Source of the DNA: Candidatus Omnitrophota bacterium
GTDB lineage: Bacteria > Omnitrophota > Gorgyraeia > Aquiviventales > Aquiviventaceae
Reading direction: 5' to 3'
Assembly: GCA_020057015.1 (NCBI GenBank)
Contig: JAGVGS010000160.1
Location: 1-15,445, forward strand
Length of the DNA stretch: 15,445 bases
In this document: piece by piece, positions 9,842-15,445 of the stretch
Layout: the number at the start of each line of letters is the position of its first letter
Numbering within the stretch: the stretch's first letter is position 1
Notes under the pieces: generated by a model
Database searches by the model: none
The model's input: the letters and a program-made list of their open reading frames with translations, nothing else
What the model was told of the DNA's origin: nothing
Made by a program: the position numbers and the translations under genes

Positions 9842-10966
9842 GTGCTCATCGGGGCCAAGCCCGCAGAGATCATTTTTACCTCGTGCGGCACCGAGGCGAA
9901 CAACTGGGCGATCCGCGGCTTGCTCGCGGCCCACAAGCGCAAGGGCAGCCATCTTGTCATCTCAGCCATCGAGCATCCCTCCATCGGCCTGGTGGCGCGG
10001 CGGCTGGAACTCGAAGCCGGCGTGCGGGTCTCGATCCTGCCGGCAGATCGCGAGGGCCTCATCGCGCCGGCCAGCTTGCGCGATGTCATCACGCCGGAGA
10101 CGGTGCTGGTGTCGGTGATGCTCGCGAATGGTGAAGTCGGGACGATCGAGCCGGTGGCTGAGTTGGCCGCCATTGCGCATGAGCACGGAGCGTTGTTTCA
10201 TACCGATGCCGTGGCGGCTGCCGGCTATCTGCCGCTGGACGTGAAGGCGCTGAAAGTGGATGCGCTGTCGCTGGCGGCGAACACCTTTGGCGGTCCGGCA
10301 GGTGCGGCGGCGCTCTACCTGCGCGAGGGCGTGCGCATTTTGCCGCTGCTCGAAGGGGGCGGGCAGGAGACCGGTGCGCGCTCCGGCACCGAAGCGCTGC
10401 CCGCCATCGTCGGTATGGGCACAGCGGCTGAACTAGCCAGACAGCGAATACAGGGGACGGGTCCTGCCGCTGCGCCACCCCACCTGTCCTCGCCGCGCCG
10501 CACTATCGGCGTCGTCGGCTCCGGGCAGGTGGGGGCCTCGGCTCCGCGTCACCCGTCCCCAAACTTTATTGAACGATTAGCTCAATTGCGCGATCAACTG
10601 TGCGACGGGCTGAAACAGCGCATTGAGCGGATCCGATTCAACGGTTCTTGGACCTCTCGGCTGCCGCACAACCTGCATGTCTGCTTTGACGGCTTGGAGA
10701 GCGAAGCGCTGATCTTAGGGCTGGACCAAGCCGGCATTGCCGCGGGCTTAGGGTCAGCCTGCAACTCGAAAGCCATGCGTCCCTCGGCGGTCTTGAAAGC
10801 GATGGGCTTGAACGATGAGCAAGCCAAGGGTGCGGTGGTCTTTACCTTGGGCTGGCAGACGACTGAGGCAGAAATCAGCCAGGCTCTGGAGATTATTCCC
10901 GGCGTGATCGCGCGCCTGCGCCGAGTCATCGCACTCACAGCGAGAGAATCCAACGACGTGAGATGA
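9842..10966 (+). CDS. cysteine desulfurase (NifS/IscS)-like protein, 5'-truncated and lacking the PLP lysine
   Basis: The fold-type I PLP enzyme family is clear from FTSCGTEANN, the IEHPS histidine (His45), FHTDAV (Asp122), GARSGTEALPAIVG and the cysteine loop GLGSACNS (Cys307). Several key positions are altered. The motif normally reading 'SAHKFGGPKG' is AANTFGGPAG (residues 145-154), so the Schiff-base lysine and its histidine are Thr148 and Asn147. The PLP-contacting Gln after the Asp is Ala125, and the usual ANNE reads ANGE. It is therefore unlikely to be a normal desulfurase. The N-terminus is missing about 55-60 residues if GTG 9842 is used. Residues 205-240 are an in-frame insertion encoded by a palindromic repeat. 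Either a decaying gene or a pseudoenzyme is possible; the open frame of 374 codons favours caution. Its TGA overlaps the next ATG. Confidence 0.8.
   Translation: MLIGAKPAEIIFTSCGTEANNWAIRGLLAAHKRKGSHLVISAIEHPSIGLVARRLELEAGVRVSILPADREGLIAPASLRDVITPETVLVSVMLANGEVGTIEPVAELAAIAHEHGALFHTDAVAAAGYLPLDVKALKVDALSLAANTFGGPAGAAALYLREGVRILPLLEGGGQETGARSGTEALPAIVGMGTAAELARQRIQGTGPAAAPPHLSSPRRTIGVVGSGQVGASAPRHPSPNFIERLAQLRDQLCDGLKQRIERIRFNGSWTSRLPHNLHVCFDGLESEALILGLDQAGIAAGLGSACNSKAMRPSAVLKAMGLNDEQAKGAVVFTLGWQTTEAEISQALEIIPGVIARLRRVIALTARESNDVR
10453..10560. repeat. 108-bp palindromic (MITE/REP-like) element inserted in frame in the desulfurase gene
   Basis: The element has perfect 10-bp inverted ends, GGGGACGGGT (10453-10462) and ACCCGTCCCC (10551-10560). 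Inside are perfect 9-bp arms CCCCACCTG (10478-10486) and CAGGTGGGG (10526-10534) and a central hairpin CGCCG-CACTAT-CGGCG (10496-10511). Its 108 bp equal 36 codons with no stop. The encoded Gly/Pro/Ser-rich stretch has no counterpart in NifS/IscS proteins; removing it rejoins ARQRIQ to NFIERLAQLRDQL in normal alignment. Confidence 0.85.
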
Positions 10967-11595
10967 TCAAGACGCATCAGCGAATATCTACCGCATGGGC
11001 TGGCGCGCTGGTGCTTTCCACGATGTTGATGGGGTGCGCACCCAACCCCTACTTCTTTCGTAACTTCTTCACGCACCCAGGGTCAGGCCGAACCATAGCA
11101 GAAGGCGCTTTCAGTGATGGGCAGAGGAAATGGCTGATCCGGCACATCGGGTATTACAAGGACAACCAGCCATTCTTCTTGACCCCCGCGATCTTTGTTG
11201 CCGAAGCGCAGCTCACACGGCAAGTGAGAGAGGAATATGCGCTGGACATTCTTGACAATCGAGGCCGACGAATAAGCGGGCGTGTGCTTCGCCGGGCCGC
11301 CCGTCCAAGCGAACGGTGGGAAGTGCACGAAGCATCACTGTCGACTGATGACCAACACCTGTGCTATGTGTTCAGAGACGGTGGAGACAATTGGATCAGG
11401 AAATTTTGCATCCTCAATGTAGTGAACGGGTCTTCATGGATGTCTCCCGCAGAAACGTTTGTGTTGGCGGTGAAATGGTCACCAGATGGTCAGTGGATCT
11501 ATTATCGTACCAAGGACGGAATCTTTAGAGCGCGAGCGGACGGCTCAACGCCGCGCGAGGCAGGAGTGCCTGCTTTACCTCAACAGTGGCCATAG
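10963..11595 (+). CDS. predicted lipoprotein with a TolB-like propeller repeat
   Basis: The 210-residue protein starts with a signal peptide (basic MIKTHQR, hydrophobic core to residue 23) and a lipobox LMGC, so Cys25 would be lipidated. The middle part is hydrophilic, with FLTPAIFVAEAQLTRQVR and repeated beta-type segments. The C-terminus, VKWSPDGQWIYYRTKDGIFR, is a typical TolB/WD40-like blade, preceded by a weaker one (ASLSTDDQHLCYVF). It probably sits in the envelope and may bind a protein partner. Its ATG overlaps the desulfurase stop (ATGA, 10963-10966), but composition is less GC-rich than neighbouring metabolic genes and the functional link is unclear. No enzymatic motif is seen. Confidence 0.7.
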   Translation: MIKTHQRISTAWAGALVLSTMLMGCAPNPYFFRNFFTHPGSGRTIAEGAFSDGQRKWLIRHIGYYKDNQPFFLTPAIFVAEAQLTRQVREEYALDILDNRGRRISGRVLRRAARPSERWEVHEASLSTDDQHLCYVFRDGGDNWIRKFCILNVVNGSSWMSPAETFVLAVKWSPDGQWIYYRTKDGIFRARADGSTPREAGVPALPQQWP

Positions 11596-11607
11596 CCAAG
11601 GGCAGGT

Positions 11608-11627
11608 AGGTACTAAGTACCTGACAC
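11608..11627. repeat. short palindrome with REP-like core, upstream of apgM
   Basis: AGGTACT-A-AGTACCT (11608-11622) is a perfect 7-bp inverted repeat around one base. Its right half continues as GTACCTGACAC (11617-11627), close to the motif on the other side of apgM. It ends 1 nt before the ATG at 11629 and could mask the initiation region in mRNA. Confidence 0.6.
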
Positions 11628-11628
11628 G

Positions 11629-12825
11629 ATGATGAAATATATCTTGGTGTTGCCTGATGGGGTGTCCGATGTGCCGGTGAAAGAACTTGGCGGTAAGACG
11701 CCGCTGGAAGTCGCCAAGCACCCGAACTTGGATTGGATCGCGCAGCAGGGGATCACGGGCTGGGCGCACACGATTCCCAGCGGCTTTCCGCCAGGCTCGG
11801 ACGTCGGGTGCATGAGCGTGTTCGGCTACGACCCGCGCAAATACCACACCGGCCGCGCACCGCTGGAAGCCGCTGCCCAGGGTATCGTGCTCAAGCCAGG
11901 CCAAGTGGCGTTTCGCTGCAACACGCTCACCGTCGAGAACAGCACGATGATGGATCACTCTGCCGATCACATCACGAGCGAGGAGTCGCACCAGCTTATC
12001 GCGGCGATTGGCAAGCGCCTCAACGGCAACGGGGTGACGTATTATCCTGGGGTGAGCTATCGCCACCTGATGGTCGTCGAGGGCGCGGAGTACGCGAAGA
12101 CGCAATGCACCCCGCCGCATGACATCTTGGGCAAGCCATACGCCGAGCATCTGCCCAGTGGCCCGGGCGCTGAGACGCTGCGCCGCCATATGGAAGAAGC
12201 AGCCGCGATCTTCAAGGAGCACCCGGTCAACCAGGCGCGCATCCAGCAGGGCAAGAGGCCGGCGACCATGACGTGGTTCTGGGGCCAGGGCACCGCGGTG
12301 AGCTTCCCGCCATTTCAGCAGGCGTATGGCAAGAAGGCCGCGTGCATCAGCGCGGTGGACATCGTGCGCGGCATTGGGCGGCTGGCCGGCATGGCAATCC
12401 TCAAGGTGCCGGGGATCACCGGCTACTTTGATACGAATTACGAAGGCAAGGCGGACTACGCGCTGAAAGCCCTCGACGAGGGCTTCGACCTGGTCGTGGT
12501 GCATATCGAGTCCACGGATGAGGCCGGGCACATGGGCGATGTGCAGAAAAAGATTCAGGCGATTGAAGATGTGGACCGGCGCGTGGTGAGCCGGCTGCTG
12601 CAAGGGCTGAAACAGCACCCAGCCTATGGCATCCTCGTGGTGCCCGATCATCCGACCAGTGTCGCGATCCGCACGCATCTCGCCGACCCGGTGCCGTTTG
12701 CGATGTATGCGACAGGGGTGGCGCGCGCCGGATCGACCGGGTATGCTGAAACCGCTGTGAAAGCCTCCACGAAGCGATTTGAGCAAGGCTATGAGCTCAT
12801 GTCGTGGTTTCTGAGCCAGCAATAA
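11629..12825 (+). CDS. apgM: cofactor-independent phosphoglycerate mutase, archaeal type (ApgM)
   Basis: The 398-residue protein belongs to the alkaline phosphatase superfamily. Visible marks are the N-terminal metal site MKYILVLPDGVSD (Asp10), the catalytic serine loop PPGSDVGCMSVFGYDP (Ser57), HIESTDEAGHMGD and VVPDHPTS with the C-terminal metal ligands. ApgM interconverts 3- and 2-phosphoglycerate in glycolysis and gluconeogenesis. Some bacterial members are proposed to act as alternative homoserine kinases (ThrB2), which sequence alone does not settle. Two adjacent ATG codons (11629, 11632) are possible starts; the conserved region begins at once in both. No clear Shine-Dalgarno is seen because a short palindrome occupies that place. 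Composition is GC-rich again. Confidence 0.9.
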   Translation: MMKYILVLPDGVSDVPVKELGGKTPLEVAKHPNLDWIAQQGITGWAHTIPSGFPPGSDVGCMSVFGYDPRKYHTGRAPLEAAAQGIVLKPGQVAFRCNTLTVENSTMMDHSADHITSEESHQLIAAIGKRLNGNGVTYYPGVSYRHLMVVEGAEYAKTQCTPPHDILGKPYAEHLPSGPGAETLRRHMEEAAAIFKEHPVNQARIQQGKRPATMTWFWGQGTAVSFPPFQQAYGKKAACISAVDIVRGIGRLAGMAILKVPGITGYFDTNYEGKADYALKALDEGFDLVVVHIESTDEAGHMGDVQKKIQAIEDVDRRVVSRLLQGLKQHPAYGILVVPDHPTSVAIRTHLADPVPFAMYATGVARAGSTGYAETAVKASTKRFEQGYELMSWFLSQQ

Positions 12826-12827
12826 TT

Positions 12828-12840
12828 GGTGCCTGTCACC
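12828..12840. repeat. REP-like motif GGTGCCTGTCACC downstream of apgM
   Basis: A 4-bp stem (GGTG/CACC) encloses five bases and is followed by GTTTTTG. It lies 3 nt after the apgM stop. GTGCCTGTCAC (12829-12839) matches GTACCTGACAC upstream of apgM at 9 of 11 positions, in the same orientation. The stem is too short for a confident terminator. Confidence 0.55.
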
Positions 12841-12863
12841 GTTTTTGTTGATGAGGAGAGCGG

Positions 12864-14294
12864 ATGCGAGTTGAGGTGAGGGACGGGCGGCCGGCCGAGG
12901 GATTGCAGGTGGCCTTCGCGGCCGAGGGCCCGCAGCCGCGGCCGTTGAGCACGCTGGCGTACCGCGCAGCAGCCAACGAGACGGTGTTGCTGCCGCAGGG
13001 CAAGCAATGGACGCTGACCGTGGGCTTAGGCAAGGCTGCCGATCTCTCACTTGAGCGCGTGCGCCAAGCTGCCGGCACCGCGGCAAAGACCGCGCGGGCG
13101 CGGGGCTTCAAGACGCTGGTGCTGCCGCTGCTGAGTGATCGCCGCCTGGGCAGCCCCGAAGCCATGGCCCACGCGCTGGTGGAAGGCGCACTCCTGAGCC
13201 TCTACCGCTGCGACAAATACCGCGAGGTGCCCAAGCACGAGCTAGGCAAGCAAGTCGAGCGCCTGGTGCTGGCCGTGCCGCGGCCGACCCAACTGGCCGA
13301 GGCCCGCCGTGGCGCGCACAAAGCGCAGGTGATCTGCGAGGCCGTCTACCTGGCGCGCGACCTGATCAATGGCCCGCCCAATCTCATCACGCCGACCTAT
13401 CTAGCCCAAACCGCGAAAAGCTTGGCACGGCACTACCATCTCAAGTGCCAGGTACGGCCTTTTGCCCAGCTGAAGCGCTTAGGCTTCGGCGGCATCGCCG
13501 GGGTCGCACAGGGCAGCCAGCATCCGGCCCAGTTCATTGTCTTGGAGTATCGGCCGGCCCGGGCGCGCGCTACGGTGGCGCTGTGCGGCAAGGGCATTAC
13601 CTTCGACTCCGGGGGCCTCAGCCTCAAGAGTGCTGCGAAGATGGAGCTGATGAAGTACGACATGTCTGGAGCTGCCGCGGTGCTGGGCACCATCAAAGCG
13701 GCTGCTGAGCTGAAGTTACCGGTGCGTGTGGTCGGGATTATTGCGGCGACAGAGAATATGCCTTCCGGTACGGCCCAGCGCCCGGGTGATATCTTAACGA
13801 CCCTCTCGGGCAAGACGGTGGAAGTCATCAACACCGATGCGGAGGGGCGGCTGGTGCTGGCCGACTGCCTGCACTATGCCAAGCGCTTCAAGCCGGATGC
13901 GGTCATCGACATCGCCACCTTGACCGGGGCTTGCGTGATCGCGCTGGGCTCCGAGGCGATCGGGCTGCTCTCCACGGATGAGGCGCTTGCCGCAGAGGTG
14001 ACGCGCGCGGCCGAAGCGGTGCACGAGCGCGTCTGGCGCCTGCCGCTGTGGGCCGAGTACGCTCGGCCGATGAAGTCGGACATCGCGGATTTGCGCAACA
14101 TCAGCACGACCGGGGAAGCCGGCACGATCATGGGGGCGAAGTTTCTGGAAGCCTTCACCGAGGGGTTGCGTTGGGCGCATCTGGACATTGCCAGCACGGC
14201 CTGGGCCGAGCGGGAAAAGCCCTATGTCCCGAAGGGGGCCGCGGGCATCGGCGTGCGGCTGCTGGTGCGCTTCTTGGAGACGTGGAAGGCGTAA
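12864..14294 (+). CDS. pepA: leucyl aminopeptidase (M17 family)
   Basis: The 476-residue protein is typical in length for PepA. The N-terminal macro-like domain covers about residues 1-150 and the catalytic domain the rest. All metal and catalytic residues are present: Lys243 and Asp248 (GKGITFDSGG), Lys255, Asp266 (KYDMSG), and Asp325, Glu327 and Arg329 within the M17 signature NTDAEGRLVLAD. It is a cytoplasmic hexameric two-metal exopeptidase that removes N-terminal residues in peptide turnover; some PepA proteins also bind DNA. The ATG is preceded by GAGGAGAG, a strong Shine-Dalgarno. The N-terminal domain is divergent, as is usual. Confidence 0.95.
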   Translation: MRVEVRDGRPAEGLQVAFAAEGPQPRPLSTLAYRAAANETVLLPQGKQWTLTVGLGKAADLSLERVRQAAGTAAKTARARGFKTLVLPLLSDRRLGSPEAMAHALVEGALLSLYRCDKYREVPKHELGKQVERLVLAVPRPTQLAEARRGAHKAQVICEAVYLARDLINGPPNLITPTYLAQTAKSLARHYHLKCQVRPFAQLKRLGFGGIAGVAQGSQHPAQFIVLEYRPARARATVALCGKGITFDSGGLSLKSAAKMELMKYDMSGAAAVLGTIKAAAELKLPVRVVGIIAATENMPSGTAQRPGDILTTLSGKTVEVINTDAEGRLVLADCLHYAKRFKPDAVIDIATLTGACVIALGSEAIGLLSTDEALAAEVTRAAEAVHERVWRLPLWAEYARPMKSDIADLRNISTTGEAGTIMGAKFLEAFTEGLRWAHLDIASTAWAEREKPYVPKGAAGIGVRLLVRFLETWKA

Positions 14295-14300
14295 CCCGTC

Positions 14301-14927
14301 ATGGGGGTTTTAATGTCACAAGCAGAGAGTGAGTTGCAGCAGTTGCGGCGCGTGCTTGAGATCCCGACCACCCGCGAGTGGGAGGCCACGGTGCGGCTGC
14401 TGCTGCGCCTGATGGGGGAGGAGCCCAACCGCGAGGGCCTCAAGCGCACGCCGCTGCGCGTGAAGCAATCGCTGCAGTTTCTCACCAGCGGCTACCGCCA
14501 GGACCCGGCCAAAATCCTCCACCGCACCTTCAAGGTGAAGCACGATGAGATGGTGCTGGTGAAGGATATCGACTTTTATTCGTTGTGTGAGCATCACCTG
14601 TTGCCCTTTTTTGGGAGGTGCCACATTGCCTACGTGCCGGATCAGCGAGTGCTGGGCCTGAGCAAGATCCCGCGGCTGGTGGAGGTGTTTGCGCGGCGGC
14701 TGCAGGTGCAAGAGCGGCTCACCACCCAGATTGCCGAAGCCCTGGAAGCGCACCTGAAGCCCCTGGGGGTCGCGTGCGTGATGGAGGCCTCGCATCTGTG
14801 CATGATGATGCGCGGGGTGCAGAAGCAAAACGCCCGGGCCGTGACCAGTGCCATGCTGGGGGCGTTTCGCTCGAGCGAGAAGACCCGGTTGGAATTTTTG
14901 ACGCTGATTCGCCCGTCGCTTGGGTAG
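14301..14927 (+). CDS. folE: GTP cyclohydrolase I
   Basis: The 208-residue protein converts GTP to 7,8-dihydroneopterin triphosphate, the first step towards folate and other pterins. Zinc ligands Cys96, His99 (SLCEHHLLPF) and Cys167 (HLCMMMRGV) and the catalytic histidines His98 and His165 are all present. Further family motifs are EEPNREGLKRTP (residues 40-51), GLSKIPRLVEVFARRLQVQERLT and TSAMLGAF. It acts as a cytoplasmic toroidal oligomer. An alternative start at 14313 has GGGGG about 5 nt upstream and would shorten the protein by 4 residues; the conserved part is unaffected. It begins 6 nt after the pepA stop, so pepA and folE are probably co-transcribed. Confidence 0.96.
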   Translation: MGVLMSQAESELQQLRRVLEIPTTREWEATVRLLLRLMGEEPNREGLKRTPLRVKQSLQFLTSGYRQDPAKILHRTFKVKHDEMVLVKDIDFYSLCEHHLLPFFGRCHIAYVPDQRVLGLSKIPRLVEVFARRLQVQERLTTQIAEALEAHLKPLGVACVMEASHLCMMMRGVQKQNARAVTSAMLGAFRSSEKTRLEFLTLIRPSLG

Positions 14928-14944
14928 CCCGCCTGCAGCACCTA

Positions 14945-14953
14945 TGGTAGAAT
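14945..14953 (+). promoter_or_regulatory. extended -10 promoter (TGgTAGAAT) for thiC
   Basis: TGG followed by TAGAAT (14948-14953) fits an extended -10 element. Transcription would start near 14960, giving a leader of about 20 nt that contains the thiC Shine-Dalgarno. No -35 box is evident, as is common with extended -10 promoters. Confidence 0.5.
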
Positions 14954-14980
14954 GCCTGCATTTGTAAAGGAGCCTGATTG

Positions 14981-15445
14981 ATGAGCGGGAACGGCACGCC
15001 GACCACACAGCTCGCCTTCGCCCGGCAAGGGATCATCACCGAGGCCATGCGCCGGGTGGCCCAGCGCGAGGGCCTCGACGTGGAGCTGATCCGCGCGGAG
15101 ATTGCGCGGGGGCGGCTCATCATCCCGGCCAACATCCATCATCTTGCCACCAGCCTCGACCCGATGGCGATCGGCACCATCGCCACCGTGAAGATCAATG
15201 CCAACATCGGCAACTCGGCCGTGGCCTCCCATATCGAGGAGGAGGTCAAGAAGCTCCACATGGCGGTGCACTATGGCGCCGACACGGTGATGGATCTCTC
15301 GACCGGTGGGGACATTCCGGCGATCCGCCAGGCAATTATTGCCGCCAGCCCCGTGCCGCTGGGCACGGTGCCGATTTACGAGGCCATCGCGCGGGTGCGC
15401 CGCGTGGAAGACCTGACGCCCAAGATCATCCTCGAGGTGATCGAA
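14981..15445 (+). CDS. thiC: phosphomethylpyrimidine synthase ThiC (partial, 5' part)
   Basis: The first 155 codons are present; the gene runs off the window. ThiC is a radical SAM enzyme that turns aminoimidazole ribotide into HMP-phosphate for thiamine synthesis. Recognisable segments are ITEAMRRVAQREG, RGRLIIPANIHH, VKINANIGNSAVASHIEEEV, GADTVMDLSTGGD (residues about 101-113) and SPVPLGTVPIYEA. The C-terminal cluster-binding cysteines lie outside the window. The ANIGNSAVAS wording is closer to the plant/cyanobacterial style than to the 'NANIGTS' form. The start has AAAGGAG 8 nt upstream (14966-14972). The leader is only 53 nt from the folE stop. Confidence 0.95.
   Translation, partial: MSGNGTPTTQLAFARQGIITEAMRRVAQREGLDVELIRAEIARGRLIIPANIHHLATSLDPMAIGTIATVKINANIGNSAVASHIEEEVKKLHMAVHYGADTVMDLSTGGDIPAIRQAIIAASPVPLGTVPIYEAIARVRRVEDLTPKIILEVIE

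Noticed and set aside
11575..13086. Minus-strand ORF of 503 aa opposite apgM and the start of pepA
   Set aside because: It spans two genes with clear family motifs on the + strand; its own translation shows no recognisable domain.

Overview
The window is a mostly GC-rich, densely packed piece of a bacterial chromosome, with every supported gene on the + strand. No 16S rRNA or other firm taxonomic marker is present. The mix of a large-subunit glutamate synthase without an adjacent small subunit, an archaeal-type (ApgM) phosphoglycerate mutase, a plant/cyanobacterial-like ThiC N-terminus and REP-like repeat remnants would fit an uncultivated lineage such as Omnitrophota, Methylomirabilota or a neighbour, but this is only a guess.

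Layout. (1) 1-2022: the 3' end of an unidentified gene, a small hypothetical ORF, a PilZ domain protein, then three tightly coupled small genes: a PQ-loop (SemiSWEET-like) membrane protein, a SLOG-fold 'putative molybdenum carrier' protein and an isoprenylcysteine-methyltransferase-like membrane protein. The last two joints are ATGA stop/start overlaps. (2) 2068-7999: gltB (glutamate synthase large subunit, 1500 aa), then mrp/apbC (Fe-S carrier ATPase) 7 nt later and a DUF971 protein 9 nt after that. A good sigma70-type promoter precedes gltB. (3) 8003-9770: a stretch of clearly lower GC with two small orphan genes (coiled coil; OB-fold-like), about 400 bp without a convincing gene but with several dyads and repeats, and a winged-helix protein of the type found on plasmids and genomic islands. 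This looks acquired. (4) 9770-11595: a cysteine desulfurase homologue whose 5' end is missing at the edge of the low-GC region, which lacks the PLP-binding lysine, and which carries an in-frame 108-bp palindromic insertion; a lipoprotein gene overlaps its stop. (5) 11629-15445: core metabolism: apgM, pepA (leucyl aminopeptidase), folE (GTP cyclohydrolase I) and the 5' part of thiC (HMP-P synthase), which runs off the end.

How the genes relate. GltB carries a [3Fe-4S] cluster, Mrp is an Fe-S carrier and cysteine desulfurases supply sulfur for such clusters. The ancestral order may have been gltB-mrp-DUF971-desulfurase before the low-GC segment arrived; this is inference. The most unusual part of the window is the cysteine desulfurase homologue. 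Its reading frame stays open over 374 codons despite loss of the N-terminus, loss of the catalytic lysine (with changes at three other PLP-site positions) and insertion of a long inverted-repeat element whose length is a multiple of three. The last feature resembles the way Rickettsia palindromic elements sit inside genes. Shorter REP-like remnants also flank apgM.
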